A stretch of 39,693 nt of DNA from IMG/VR virus record IMGVR_UViG_3300033141_001892, positions 1 through 39,693 of that record; one strand, given 5' to 3'. The position numbers and the translations under genes are program-made. The notes under the pieces were generated by a model. That model did no database searches and was not told where the DNA came from. It worked only from the letters and a program-made list of their open reading frames with translations. Origin of the DNA: a virus. This document shows positions 6,138-12,998 of the stretch, piece after piece (the stretch's first letter is position 1; each line of letters starts with the position of its first letter).

Positions 6138-6670
6138 TATCTCACTCTCTTTACTCTTCTGATTCCTTTTCTGTTCATTGGCAGCACTATGTGCAGGTTG
6201 CTGTGCCTGGCCAGATGGCCTATAACGCTCTGCAGCTCCTGGCCGTTTAAGTCATACTCGTGCGCTATCGCGCTCTCGGTTTTTTCCTTTCCGATTGGCC
6301 CCTCCTGCAGCTTTTTGTAAACCTCTGCATATGCGTTCATGGCCTTGTTCTCAATCTCGTGCTTTGTAACATAGCTCTCTGCGCCTGGCTGGCCTTTGAA
6401 AAAAATCAGTTTGTGCGCTTTGGCTGCTTCCTGCAGCAGCTCCCTGGCGTAGTTGCTGGCCCTGATTCTAAACTCGTGCTTGACTATAGAAACCGTGACC
6501 TGCTGATTCATTTCCGCTAGCTCCGCGATCCGCTGCAATTTCTGCGCCTTGCCCGGAGAATTGGCATAAGCCGCTGCCTCCAGCTGCTTCACTCGCCTCT
6601 GTAAATCGGTTATGATCTTCTGGTTCTCCTGGACTAGCGTGCTTAATTCTTCCTGCTTTACTTCCTGCAT
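6137..6670 (-). CDS. Coiled-coil protein with possible winged-helix C-terminus
   Basis: A 177-residue protein. Residues 5-40 form a coiled coil (LVQENQKIITDLQRRVKQLE). A long helical middle follows, and a C-terminal segment GKEKTESAIAHEYDLNGQELQSVIGHL could be a helix-turn-helix or winged-helix unit. The tail is basic. The ATG has GGAGGGG upstream and overlaps the preceding gene by 13 bases. No family is recognised; a DNA-binding, replication-associated or regulatory role would suit the position in the early cluster. Confidence 0.65.
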   Translation of the reverse strand: MQEVKQEELSTLVQENQKIITDLQRRVKQLEAAAYANSPGKAQKLQRIAELAEMNQQVTVSIVKHEFRIRASNYARELLQEAAKAHKLIFFKGQPGAESYVTKHEIENKAMNAYAEVYKKLQEGPIGKEKTESAIAHEYDLNGQELQSVIGHLARHSNLHIVLPMNRKGIRRVKRVR

Positions 6671-6813
6671 TCCTTTCCCCTCCGGAATCCTAGTTTTATG
6701 TCCGTGAGGTTTCGCTGCTCTGGCAGAATTCGTTTTATTTCTGTTGCGCCTTCGCGCTCTGCCCTCTCTGTCATTTCCTTCAGGCTGATCGTACTGTCAA
6801 ATTTATAACCCAT
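6658..6813 (-). CDS. Small protein of unknown function
   Basis: A 51-residue frame. The ATG at 6813 is selected because GGGAGG lies 8 nt upstream, inside the end of the preceding gene; the longer frame to 6858 lacks such a site. The protein is amphipathic and charged (SLKEMTERAEREGATEIKRI) with a basic C-terminus. No family is recognised. Confidence 0.6.
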   Translation of the reverse strand: MGYKFDSTISLKEMTERAEREGATEIKRILPEQRNLTDIKLGFRRGKECRK

Positions 6814-6988
6814 TGAGTTCGCCTCCCTTCCATGTGTTGAGGTTGGCTGTTTCAACAACGTAATAGTCTATGTCTTTTCTTCCGTTCCAAACTTTGTCTT
6901 TTGCTTCCTCTGCGGTGTATGCTTCAACTTCTATTACTCCGTGATTGGCAACGTAATGCCAAATTACTGTGTATTTTGATTTTTCCAT
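6803..6988 (-). CDS. Small alpha-beta protein of unknown function
   Basis: A 61-residue protein with a strand-helix-strand pattern (KYTVIWHYVAN, YTAEEAKDKVW, DIDYYVVE). Comparable tiny proteins with a conserved AEEAxxKxW helix are frequent in phage early regions without known function. GGAGG lies 9 nt before the ATG. It overlaps the next gene by 11 bases. Confidence 0.65.
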   Translation of the reverse strand: MEKSKYTVIWHYVANHGVIEVEAYTAEEAKDKVWNGRKDIDYYVVETANLNTWKGGELNGL

Positions 6989-6989
6989 T

Positions 6990-7133
6990 TTACTCAGCCT
7001 CCGCGTGGGCTACTTCGTCTCTGTGTGCCTCATAGCAGCTGTTGCAGACGTACTTCTTGATCGGTTCGCCTGCTGTAAATTCCTTGTTGCCGCAGATAAC
7101 GCATTCGTTGTATTGATCTTCTTTTTCTTTCAT
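6990..7133 (-). CDS. Zinc-ribbon microprotein
   Basis: A 47-residue protein with two CxxC knuckles, CVIC near residue 11 and CNSC near residue 30, forming a four-cysteine zinc ribbon. The start at 7133 follows GGAGGGATGT at a good distance; the longer frame up to 7238 runs through a stem-loop and is unlikely. Function unknown, probably nucleic acid or protein binding. Confidence 0.75.
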   Translation of the reverse strand: MKEKEDQYNECVICGNKEFTAGEPIKKYVCNSCYEAHRDEVAHAEAE

Positions 7134-7179
7134 ACTACATCCCTCCTGCCGGTTCTCAGAGTGTTTGCCGGCTTGGTGT

Positions 7180-7212
7180 AATAAGTAAAATTCCCGGGCC
7201 CCCACTCCCGGG
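7180..7212 (-). terminator. GC-rich stem-loop followed by a T-rich tract
   Basis: CCCGGG at 7207-7212 pairs with CCCGGG at 7193-7198 around an 8-nt G-rich loop. On the transcribed strand it is followed by AATTTTACTTATT. It sits in the 97-nt gap between the HNH gene and the zinc-ribbon gene and could attenuate early transcription or protect an RNA end. A second weak stem (GCCGG/CCGGC) lies just downstream. Confidence 0.4.
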
Positions 7213-7230
7213 CCGTGAGGTGAAACAAAA

Positions 7231-7560
7231 TTATTCATGCGAGGCCGCCTCCTGGTTGTTTTTGCGATCCTCTATCAGCTTGCGTACGACCTCGTCGTAC
7301 GTTTCCCTCGGGTGCGCTTTGAGCTTGTCTAGCTCCTTCTTCCTTGCTTCTTCAATGCCTATTAATTCAAACTTGGCCTTTCTTTTTTTCTTCTTGTGTG
7401 GATGGCAGTTCCTGCATACAACCGTTAGGTCTTTGAGTGTTACATCGTCCCCATATCTTTTGTGGTGAATTATAAGATTTTTCTTTGCTCCACATTCGGC
7501 ACATTCGCTTCCCAAAACGCCTAAAAGAAGTTTTCTGTATTCCTTTGTTCTTTCCATCAT
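7231..7560 (-). CDS. HNH endonuclease with C-terminal PRETYD tail
   Basis: A 109-residue HNH nuclease. Cys20/Cys23 and Cys49/Cys52 form the zinc ribbon that holds the fold, and IIHHKRYGDD (His32-His33) with NCHPHKKK gives the catalytic beta-beta-alpha metal site. HNH proteins nick or cut DNA and serve in packaging, homing or defence. The last 30 residues (HPRETYDEVVRKLIED) resemble the C-terminus of the ribbon-helix-helix protein encoded just upstream (PNETYDHLLRRIL), suggesting a shared oligomerisation or DNA-binding tail. The start overlaps the upstream stop as ATGA. Confidence 0.85.
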   Translation of the reverse strand: MMERTKEYRKLLLGVLGSECAECGAKKNLIIHHKRYGDDVTLKDLTVVCRNCHPHKKKKRKAKFELIGIEEARKKELDKLKAHPRETYDEVVRKLIEDRKNNQEAASHE

Positions 7561-7691
7561 TCCACCTTAAGAATCCTTCTAAGGAGATGGTCGTACGTTT
7601 CGTTCGGAACCAGCTTTTTCTTTTCTATCGCTTCCTTAACTTCCTTTGAAATCCTTATTACCGTTGCTTCATTCTCCTTTTTGTTTCCCAT
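7557..7691 (-). CDS. Ribbon-helix-helix protein (VapB/CopG-like)
   Basis: A 44-residue protein: a short N-terminal strand ATVIRISKE, a helix VKEAIEKKK, then PNETYDHLLRRILK. This matches archaeal antitoxin-like RHH proteins whose strand inserts into the DNA major groove. It is the first gene after the main leftward TATA promoter and is coupled to the HNH gene by ATGA. No toxin partner is evident (no PIN domain or RelE), so a repressor of the early promoter is the likelier role. Confidence 0.78.
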   Translation of the reverse strand: MGNKKENEATVIRISKEVKEAIEKKKLVPNETYDHLLRRILKVE

Positions 7692-7713
7692 AAAAAAACT
7701 CCTTGTAAATTTC

Positions 7714-7760
7714 AGTAAATACAATGCTTAAACTCATATATATACCTTACTGTTTCGCTT
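7714..7760 (-). promoter_or_regulatory. Archaeal TATA promoter of the early operon
   Basis: On the minus strand TATATATA occupies 7744-7737, preceded by an A-rich, BRE-like stretch (GCGAAACAGTAAGG). The ATG of the ribbon-helix-helix gene lies about 46 nt from the box, which gives a leader of roughly 20 nt with GGAG. It lacks the GTGGGACATAG element of the late promoters. It is the only recognisable promoter for the early region running from 7691 toward position 1. Confidence 0.7.
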
Positions 7761-8290
7761 CTCGAACCGAATGAGCGCCATTTAGTATAGCCCAAGCGCC
7801 TCAGACAGCCCCCAAGGAATTGCCTAAAAATCGCCTATTTCTAGGTAACTACATGGCACCATATTGTTGGTGCCATATTGTTTAAACGAACAGCCAAAAG
7901 GCCCGGTACTCTAAAGTACTTTAAAGTCCTGGCCCAGGCCCCCCACGCTTCCAGTATTACATACTACTATAATACCGCCCCCATCGATGCCTTTATCGAT
8001 AAGCTCATCGATGAATGTCTGTCGTTTTGTTACGATCTTCTCGCTTAAAACCAGTTCTCTTTCTTTATTTCTTCTATCGTCTATCAATGACTTACGATAG
8101 AGGATCTCTCTCTATCTCTCTCTCTTTACTCCAATGTATCGTAACAGACTTACAGACTTATGCAACCTTGCACAACAAGAAATTATGTTTAAGCCAAAAT
8201 CCCTAAAATGGCTTAAATCGGGGAATGCTCCCAGAATTTCGTATGTTGTGCAACATATATGTTTCACCGCATATAGATTCTATATAGATT
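7745..8290. other. Main intergenic region, candidate replication origin and control region
   Basis: About 550 bp without a convincing gene on either strand, the longest such stretch in the genome. It holds a perfect 7-bp stem GGCACCA/TGGTGCC (7855-7874) with two CCATATTGTT copies, near-identical 10-mers around AAAGTACTTT (7908-7927), three ATCGAT units, a 9-bp inverted pair TGTTACGAT/ATCGTAACA (8028-8036 and 8138-8146) enclosing a CTATCGT/ACGATAG hairpin (8074-8100), a CT-rich tract (8103-8126), a TATGTTG/CAACATA palindrome (8242-8257) and an 11-bp tandem repeat at 8271-8292. This density of symmetry suits an origin or regulator-binding region between late end and early start. Confidence 0.65.
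7983..8018. repeat. Three iteron-like units with 12-bp period
   Basis: ATCGAT begins at 7983, 7995 and 8007, exactly 12 bp apart, which puts the three sites on nearly the same face of the helix. The six bases between the cores differ. Such phased short repeats are typical binding sites of replication initiators or cooperative repressors; no dedicated initiator is recognised, so the ribbon-helix-helix or ParB-like proteins are possible readers. Confidence 0.55.
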
Positions 8291-8455
8291 CTACAGCCAG
8301 CCGATCGCCAATAACATCAAAGCCAAGCCTATCAGAATCAGCAGGAACTTCTTAACTGAAATCCTGTCCCCAAACTTGTTGGCCAGGTTCCAGAAAAAAA
8401 ACGCAGCGGCCACCGCAAAAACCGTAGTGACCGCGTCAAGGATGGGTTTAAGCAT
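8291..8455 (-). CDS. Small membrane protein, last gene of the late region
   Basis: A 54-residue protein with two predicted membrane helices (LDAVTTVFAVAAAFFFW and FLLILIGLALMLLAIGWL) joined by a short basic loop. It starts three bases after the preceding gene stop and ends in the 11-bp tandem repeat of the intergenic region. A holin-like or membrane-perturbing role is suggested by its place after the tail genes and next to other small membrane proteins; this is inference. Confidence 0.65.
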   Translation of the reverse strand: MLKPILDAVTTVFAVAAAFFFWNLANKFGDRISVKKFLLILIGLALMLLAIGWL

Positions 8456-8457
8456 GT

Positions 8458-8754
8458 TCACAAAATCCCGCGTCGCTTCAAGAATCTGCCAACTGTCTTG
8501 ATCGCTTCCTCGACCGCGACGACCGCACCGAAGTACAGCATCTCGTTCCCGAAAGCCATCTCGACAGAGATTCCGGCATACGCAGCGACTCCTCCAACCA
8601 CGGCACCTATAAGCAAGGTCTTCACAAACTTCCTTTTCTTAAACTCGAATTTGAAGTCCCTGCCTTCGTCCTTTGCCTTCTGCTTCTTGTTGTAATATTT
8701 CCAAAGGCCATAGGCCGCTCCGGCAACCAGTCCTCCTCCTATTTTGTACAGCAT
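8458..8754 (-). CDS. Small membrane protein with glycine-rich helices
   Basis: A 98-residue protein. One hydrophobic segment lies near the N-terminus (IGGGLVAGAAYGLW) and a second in the middle (TLLIGAVVGGVAAYAGI), separated by a highly basic loop (FKFEFKKRKF); a third weak segment follows (YFGAVVAVEEAI). The ATG at 8754 follows GGAGGTGA, so the six extra residues upstream are excluded. Possibly holin-like, by position in the lysis-type cluster. Confidence 0.65.
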   Translation of the reverse strand: MLYKIGGGLVAGAAYGLWKYYNKKQKAKDEGRDFKFEFKKRKFVKTLLIGAVVGGVAAYAGISVEMAFGNEMLYFGAVVAVEEAIKTVGRFLKRRGIL

Positions 8755-8768
8755 AGTTTCACCTCCCG

Positions 8769-8984
8769 TCAAATTAATACAACAGAATAAACTCCAAGCA
8801 CTGCAACAAGCAGCACGCAGAACAGTTTGAAATTCATTTTGCTTCTCTCGTCCGCTCCAACAATACGGTCAAGCTTCTTGTCGATTTTGTCCAAACTTCT
8901 GCCATGCATATCTAACTGCAGCTGTAGAATTCTGTGCTCTCCGTTCCTGACTGTCTTTATTCCCTGCTCTTCCCTCAGATTCAT
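8769..8984 (-). CDS. XhlA-like coiled-coil protein with C-terminal membrane anchor
   Basis: A 71-residue protein. Its first 45 residues form an amphipathic helix with heptads (ILQLQLDMHGRSLDKIDKKL), and the C-terminus is a single membrane helix (LFCVLLVAVLGVYSVVLI). This is the layout of XhlA/haemolysin-type accessory lysis proteins in phages. The ATG at 8984 overlaps the upstream stop as ATGA and follows GGAGG; the longer frame lies inside the upstream gene. Archaeal function is untested. Confidence 0.6.
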   Translation of the reverse strand: MNLREEQGIKTVRNGEHRILQLQLDMHGRSLDKIDKKLDRIVGADERSKMNFKLFCVLLVAVLGVYSVVLI

Positions 8985-9295
8985 GTTCTGTACCTCCATA
9001 CTCTGATCCACAGCAACAGAATTCCTGCTGTAAGAATGACTTTTAGATCCATAAAACCAAAGTTGATGTTCTCCAGCGCTCTCTGCTCTAAAGAAAGCGA
9101 TATCCAAATGCTGTTCATAAGGGCCTGGTAAACCCACAGCTCCCAGAGAAAATTTGCCAGGGCATAGAAAAGCAGGCCAAAGATAAAAATATCCAGCGAA
9201 AACATGAACGCCTTAGACAAGAAATCCGCCGCCCTACGCACTCTCCTCAAGGAAGGAAACAGAATCGCCCTCGGCCTGTAAGTCAGCTTTGTCAT
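8981..9295 (-). CDS. Membrane protein, holin-like by context
   Basis: A 104-residue protein with a basic N-terminus (RPRAILFPSLRRVRRA), a long hydrophobic segment (AFMFSLDIFIFGLLFYALANFL, about 30-51) and a second one near the end (VILTAGILLLWI). It is coupled by ATGA to the beta-propeller frame upstream and to the XhlA-like gene downstream. Together with its three neighbours it forms a membrane-protein cluster after the tail genes, the usual place for lysis functions; no endolysin is recognised. Confidence 0.6.
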   Translation of the reverse strand: MTKLTYRPRAILFPSLRRVRRAADFLSKAFMFSLDIFIFGLLFYALANFLWELWVYQALMNSIWISLSLEQRALENINFGFMDLKVILTAGILLLWIRVWRYRT

Positions 9296-9813
9296 TTCAA
9301 GTACGCTCCGAATGTGTAGATTTTGCTCCAGTCATAATCTGCTTTGAAATCCACGGCCCTCGGCGTTCCCCCCGGCGGAGTGAAGCTATCGAGTTCGTTT
9401 CCCCAAATGTCATAGCGATAAATGCTTTCTCCTGAGACCACTCTGATATTTGATCCATCCCAGGCCAGCCCATAAGGATTTGTGATTGAGAAAACAGGCA
9501 CCCAGTCAGCGATGTTCGCCAGCCTATGCTGCTTAATAAAACCTGGCAACCTTGGCCCACAGATAAAAAGATTTGTCCCGTTAAATGCAATGCCTTCAGG
9601 CCCGTCTGCTTCTGCCATGACCGGCCCCATGTCATAGGAATCCACTGCAGTGCTTCCAGGCCCCATCCTTTTTAGGTACCTAGAGCCAGCTGTCGTAAAC
9701 CAGATGCCTCCGCCTTCCCATTCGATGTCTATCGCGTCACCGTAACCGGCTGCAAGAGTTGTCGTGCTCACGATTGTGGTCGGATCCGATGGATCAATCT
9801 TGTGTATTTCCAT
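9292..9813 (-). CDS. Beta-propeller protein, probably the frameshifted C-terminus of the tail hub/fibre
   Basis: A 173-residue frame with propeller blades: GDAIDIEWEGGGIWFTTAG, GPEGIAFNGTNLFICG, NPYGLAWDGSNIRVVSG and DFKADYDWSKIYTFGAYLK. These repeat the ITWDGTYFYI-type blades at the end of the 9794-12562 frame. There is no ribosome-binding site before the nominal ATG at 9813, and the upstream frame ends in mid-blade, so a single +1 (or -2) shift near 9800-9812 would make one continuous propeller. Either this is a frameshifted or recoded C-terminus, or it results from a sequence indel. Confidence 0.7.
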   Translation of the reverse strand: MEIHKIDPSDPTTIVSTTTLAAGYGDAIDIEWEGGGIWFTTAGSRYLKRMGPGSTAVDSYDMGPVMAEADGPEGIAFNGTNLFICGPRLPGFIKQHRLANIADWVPVFSITNPYGLAWDGSNIRVVSGESIYRYDIWGNELDSFTPPGGTPRAVDFKADYDWSKIYTFGAYLK

Positions 9814-12562
9814 CAGTGTCTAAGATATAAAAATATGTGCCGTCCCAGGTAATAGACCAAATAGCATTCGTTAAACCGGAAACTGCGTAAGAATTATCAA
9901 TAAGACCAAAGTTTGATGCATTATGTTCGTATATCTTAGTTCCGCCTGCTGCCCAGATTTGCGTTCCGTCATAGGCTACTCCTAAACAAGGGGCATCCCA
10001 TTTTCCAGTCATTCCATAACTGGTACTGCTGCCAGTGAGTCCGCCTGTCCATTGAACCAAACTATTATTTGTTCTAGTCCCAAAGAAAGTTGAAGTAGTG
10101 GTATTGTAACAAAATCCATAAATTGTTCCAAGATTTGTGGAATTCGCGTATGTTGTGTCCTCGAGACGTTCCGGTATTTTGCATTTTTTGTAAACGATAT
10201 CCGTTCCCTTGTCCGCTGCCCAACAGGGCCCGTTGCCGAAAATTATTATGTTGTCTATGCTTGCCGTAGCGTGATATCCTCTTAAGACCACGTGGGTTGC
10301 GGTCGTATATGTCGTATCGCTTGCCGTTCCCTTGCTCGCCCCATTGACAAATAGCTCCCAGCTTCCTGTTTTGCTCCGCGTAACATTGATGTCATACCAG
10401 GCTCCCTCAACCGGGTTAATTGAAGCGTCTATTAAAACTGTTTCTGACAAGCTGACGCTTTTGCAGAATTTAATTGCCGCATTGCTAAGCTGCAGGTAAT
10501 ATCCATCTGGCCTGTTGTTGTTGTTCTCCGGCGGCACTTCAGTGGACAAAAAAACAAATTCTACTTGCGCTGTTGGAGATCGCAACTGTGTCATCATTCT
10601 GGCGTAAACGTTGACTGCTGTCGTGGAGAAATCAAAAGCAAAGGCCTTGTACGTGGAGTCCTTCCATCCTGCCAATTCAGGCGTAGTAGTAAAATAGTCA
10701 TTCGTATCACTCCAGTCCGTAGTATCGGTCCAGCTCGACAAATTGCCCGAATCACAGGTTTCAGAAAACAGGGGAACTCCATAAATGGATCCGTCGTAGG
10801 CCAGGCCTGTCGGATCGCTCCCAGGCGTACTCTCATAAGCATCCTCGTTCGCAAAATTTGAAGAATTCCTTTTGCTTATCCTGTTGTTTGTCCTATCAGT
10901 CACGAACAGGTTGCTAGTATCCCAGGCGCAGCCTCCCAGCTCTATCGCCAGGTCTGCTTTCAAAACCTGGCTGCTTCCGTCCTCCGGATCAACCTCGTAG
11001 ATTTTTCCCGTAGAGTTCTCTGTTTCGTAAAGCTTTCCGGCTACGCTGTTATAGGCCAGGCCCCAGATTTCCTGCCCCGTGTCAGGCACCGGGAAGTTCC
11101 AGGCCTCTGTCGTCCCATCTCCAAACATCCCATAAATTTTGTCCGTTCCCACTGAGGATATTTCTGTAATGTCAAACATGCTCATTGTTATCTTGAACTT
11201 AAAATCGTTCTTGTCCCCCACACTGCTTGCGAAAGAGTGCTCTGCGTCATGAACAACCGCCTCCCATGTGCTGCCGCCGTCGTTGCTTACCTCGAACTTG
11301 TTGGCGTTCTCATACTGCTGGGAAATGTAGGGCAGGCACTTGGAGTAATTGGCATCACCCACAACCGAATCGGTCAAGGTGCATGTTGCGCTTGAGCTAG
11401 GATTCGTTATAAGTAGCGTTGAATTCGTGGTATAGCAATTAACCAAGGTCAGCAAAGAATCCTGGTCGTCTGTGAATTTGTAAACATAGCTCTCCTTGTA
11501 GTTCCCGGCGTTTGAGAAATCGATTGTCTGGCCCGTCTTCTCGTACAGCTCCTTGTAGAATCTCGCCGTGGCTGCCTCCTCTTCCACAAGCATAACAGTT
11601 GTCTGAAATCCTTTTCCCTTTGGATCTATGACGTGCTTCACATGCTGCACCTTGAAAGAGGTGTCCACATTCAAGGCAGGCACATAAACAGGGATGGTCT
11701 TCGCTGGCTCTATTCTCTCGTCCCCGGGAATTACTGCCATGCCTCCCCATTCCGCTTCCTTATCCTCGAGCAGCTCAGCATCCACGATTGACTGAACCAG
11801 GCTCGATTCGTCCAGGCTCTCCTGCTTGAGTATCTTCATTACGGTTCCGTATTTTCCTTGGCTCGTTGCGTCCTCTTCTGTTTTGATGAGTTGCACGTCT
11901 TCGACCTTCTTGCCATAGCATCTGATGTAGTTTCTGACCTTTTTCCAGTCAACATTCAGCTCTATTTCCTCTATGTTCTCTCCTGCTATAAGGCTTACGG
12001 AATTTGCTCCAGGCGTTCCTGTGAAATGCAGATCGTCGTCAAAGTCAACCCAGGCGTCAAAGCCGGCCTTCTTACAGTATTCCGTTACCTTGTCGTTTAT
12101 GAAAGCATGATCGATTAATTCAACATCCGGCGTTATTCCCGAGTTCCCGACGTTTGCCGTAGTCAGGCCCGGCACGTTGTTTGCAATAAGATCCTTGAGT
12201 ACTGCTCCCAGTTCCGTGCTCATGTAACTTGTTACTTCAAACTTTTCCATCATCAGCGTCCACATGCCACGGCCGCTTATTGTGATCATGCTGCCTGATG
12301 GCTTCCAGCTTTTCCCAAGCTTTTCTACTCTGCCGTGGAAGACTCCGACCGTTCCCTCGCTCACATATCCCAAGTAGATTTTTATGTCATCATGGTGGTC
12401 GAAATAGTCGTTATAGTTTCCGCTTTCGTTGTAGATCTCCGCTGTGAAAGAGCTCGCCTGCTTCGTGATAGGCAAATCTACTGTTATCTTCTTGATGATC
12501 TTCAAAGACTTCAAGCTAACATCCTTGTGCTTGAAATCATAGTCCGGCGTTACTCTGGCCAT
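9794..12562 (-). CDS. Baseplate hub / receptor-binding tail protein with lectin-in-propeller architecture
   Basis: A 922-residue protein. Residues about 1-340 resemble a tail hub (gp27/XkdQ-like): a first strand set ITVDLPITKQASSFTAEIYN, GVFHGRVEKLG, a TEYCKKAGFDAWVDFDDDLHF segment and a RNYIRCYGKK strand. From about 450 onward NHL-like blades alternate (IWGLAYNSVAGKLYETENS, GCAWDTSNLFVTDRTN). A concanavalin-like domain (about 600-760, WYDINVTRSKTGSWELFVNG) is inserted inside the propeller. The last blade stops abruptly, and 9292-9813 appears to supply the rest. It probably forms the tail tip and binds the host surface. Confidence 0.78.
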   Translation of the reverse strand: MARVTPDYDFKHKDVSLKSLKIIKKITVDLPITKQASSFTAEIYNESGNYNDYFDHHDDIKIYLGYVSEGTVGVFHGRVEKLGKSWKPSGSMITISGRGMWTLMMEKFEVTSYMSTELGAVLKDLIANNVPGLTTANVGNSGITPDVELIDHAFINDKVTEYCKKAGFDAWVDFDDDLHFTGTPGANSVSLIAGENIEEIELNVDWKKVRNYIRCYGKKVEDVQLIKTEEDATSQGKYGTVMKILKQESLDESSLVQSIVDAELLEDKEAEWGGMAVIPGDERIEPAKTIPVYVPALNVDTSFKVQHVKHVIDPKGKGFQTTVMLVEEEAATARFYKELYEKTGQTIDFSNAGNYKESYVYKFTDDQDSLLTLVNCYTTNSTLLITNPSSSATCTLTDSVVGDANYSKCLPYISQQYENANKFEVSNDGGSTWEAVVHDAEHSFASSVGDKNDFKFKITMSMFDITEISSVGTDKIYGMFGDGTTEAWNFPVPDTGQEIWGLAYNSVAGKLYETENSTGKIYEVDPEDGSSQVLKADLAIELGGCAWDTSNLFVTDRTNNRISKRNSSNFANEDAYESTPGSDPTGLAYDGSIYGVPLFSETCDSGNLSSWTDTTDWSDTNDYFTTTPELAGWKDSTYKAFAFDFSTTAVNVYARMMTQLRSPTAQVEFVFLSTEVPPENNNNRPDGYYLQLSNAAIKFCKSVSLSETVLIDASINPVEGAWYDINVTRSKTGSWELFVNGASKGTASDTTYTTATHVVLRGYHATASIDNIIIFGNGPCWAADKGTDIVYKKCKIPERLEDTTYANSTNLGTIYGFCYNTTTSTFFGTRTNNSLVQWTGGLTGSSTSYGMTGKWDAPCLGVAYDGTQIWAAGGTKIYEHNASNFGLIDNSYAVSGLTNAIWSITWDGTYFYILDTDGNTQD

Positions 12563-12563
12563 G

Positions 12564-12998
12564 TCACGTCCCCGTTTCCTCTATGATGATTTTCCATTCC
12601 CAATAGGTATAAAGGTCCCTTTCAACAAGCTCGATAACTCTGACATTCACTCCCGGATCCACATAGCCCTGGAAAATAACCTCTGTGTGATTCAAGTAAT
12701 AGTTCCTCAAAGTAGTCATATCCGTGTCCTTGTTTGCTCCTTCCATAATCCCCTTTATTTCGTACTCTGTTGAGTCCCGACCCAGGTTCTGCCGCTTCGA
12801 GTTCGTTGCCCCCAGGATTGAATGTTTTGCCGTCCGCTTGTAATACCTTGGCCTTATTCCATCATAGTCCACGACAAGCACTAAGCTTCCGAGCGTTATT
12901 TCTCCAGTCTTTTGCAGGACAGCGTCTGCTGTAAAGGTCCTTTTTCTTCCTGCCTGGGTAAGAATCGCATCTGCCGTAAAGGTTTTTGTTTCACTCAT
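12564..12998 (-). CDS. Distal tail protein with two N-terminal KTFTADA repeats
   Basis: A 144-residue protein between tape measure and hub, the position of distal tail or tail-tip adaptor proteins. The core (LVLVVDYDGIRPRYYKRT, YEIKGIMEGA, VRVIELVERDLYTYWEWKIIIEE) is beta-rich and tail-like. Residues 4-32 carry two copies of the KTFTADAIL repeat that fills the giant fibre gene at 21717-25850, an unusual appendage here. Its ATG overlaps the tape measure stop as ATGA. Confidence 0.7.
   Translation of the reverse strand: MSETKTFTADAILTQAGRKRTFTADAVLQKTGEITLGSLVLVVDYDGIRPRYYKRTAKHSILGATNSKRQNLGRDSTEYEIKGIMEGANKDTDMTTLRNYYLNHTEVIFQGYVDPGVNVRVIELVERDLYTYWEWKIIIEETGT

Noticed and set aside
7557-7691. 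Toxin-antitoxin module
   Set aside because: The RHH protein looks antitoxin-like, but the coupled gene is an HNH nuclease with a full metal site and no toxin of the VapC, RelE or MazF type is adjacent.
8015-8355. Plus-strand open frames in the main intergenic region
   Set aside because: They are low-complexity translations of CT-rich and AT-rich DNA without ribosome-binding sites.
8291-9295. Complete lysis cassette
   Set aside because: The small membrane proteins fit holin-like roles, but no endolysin, pseudomurein peptidase or protease is recognised nearby.
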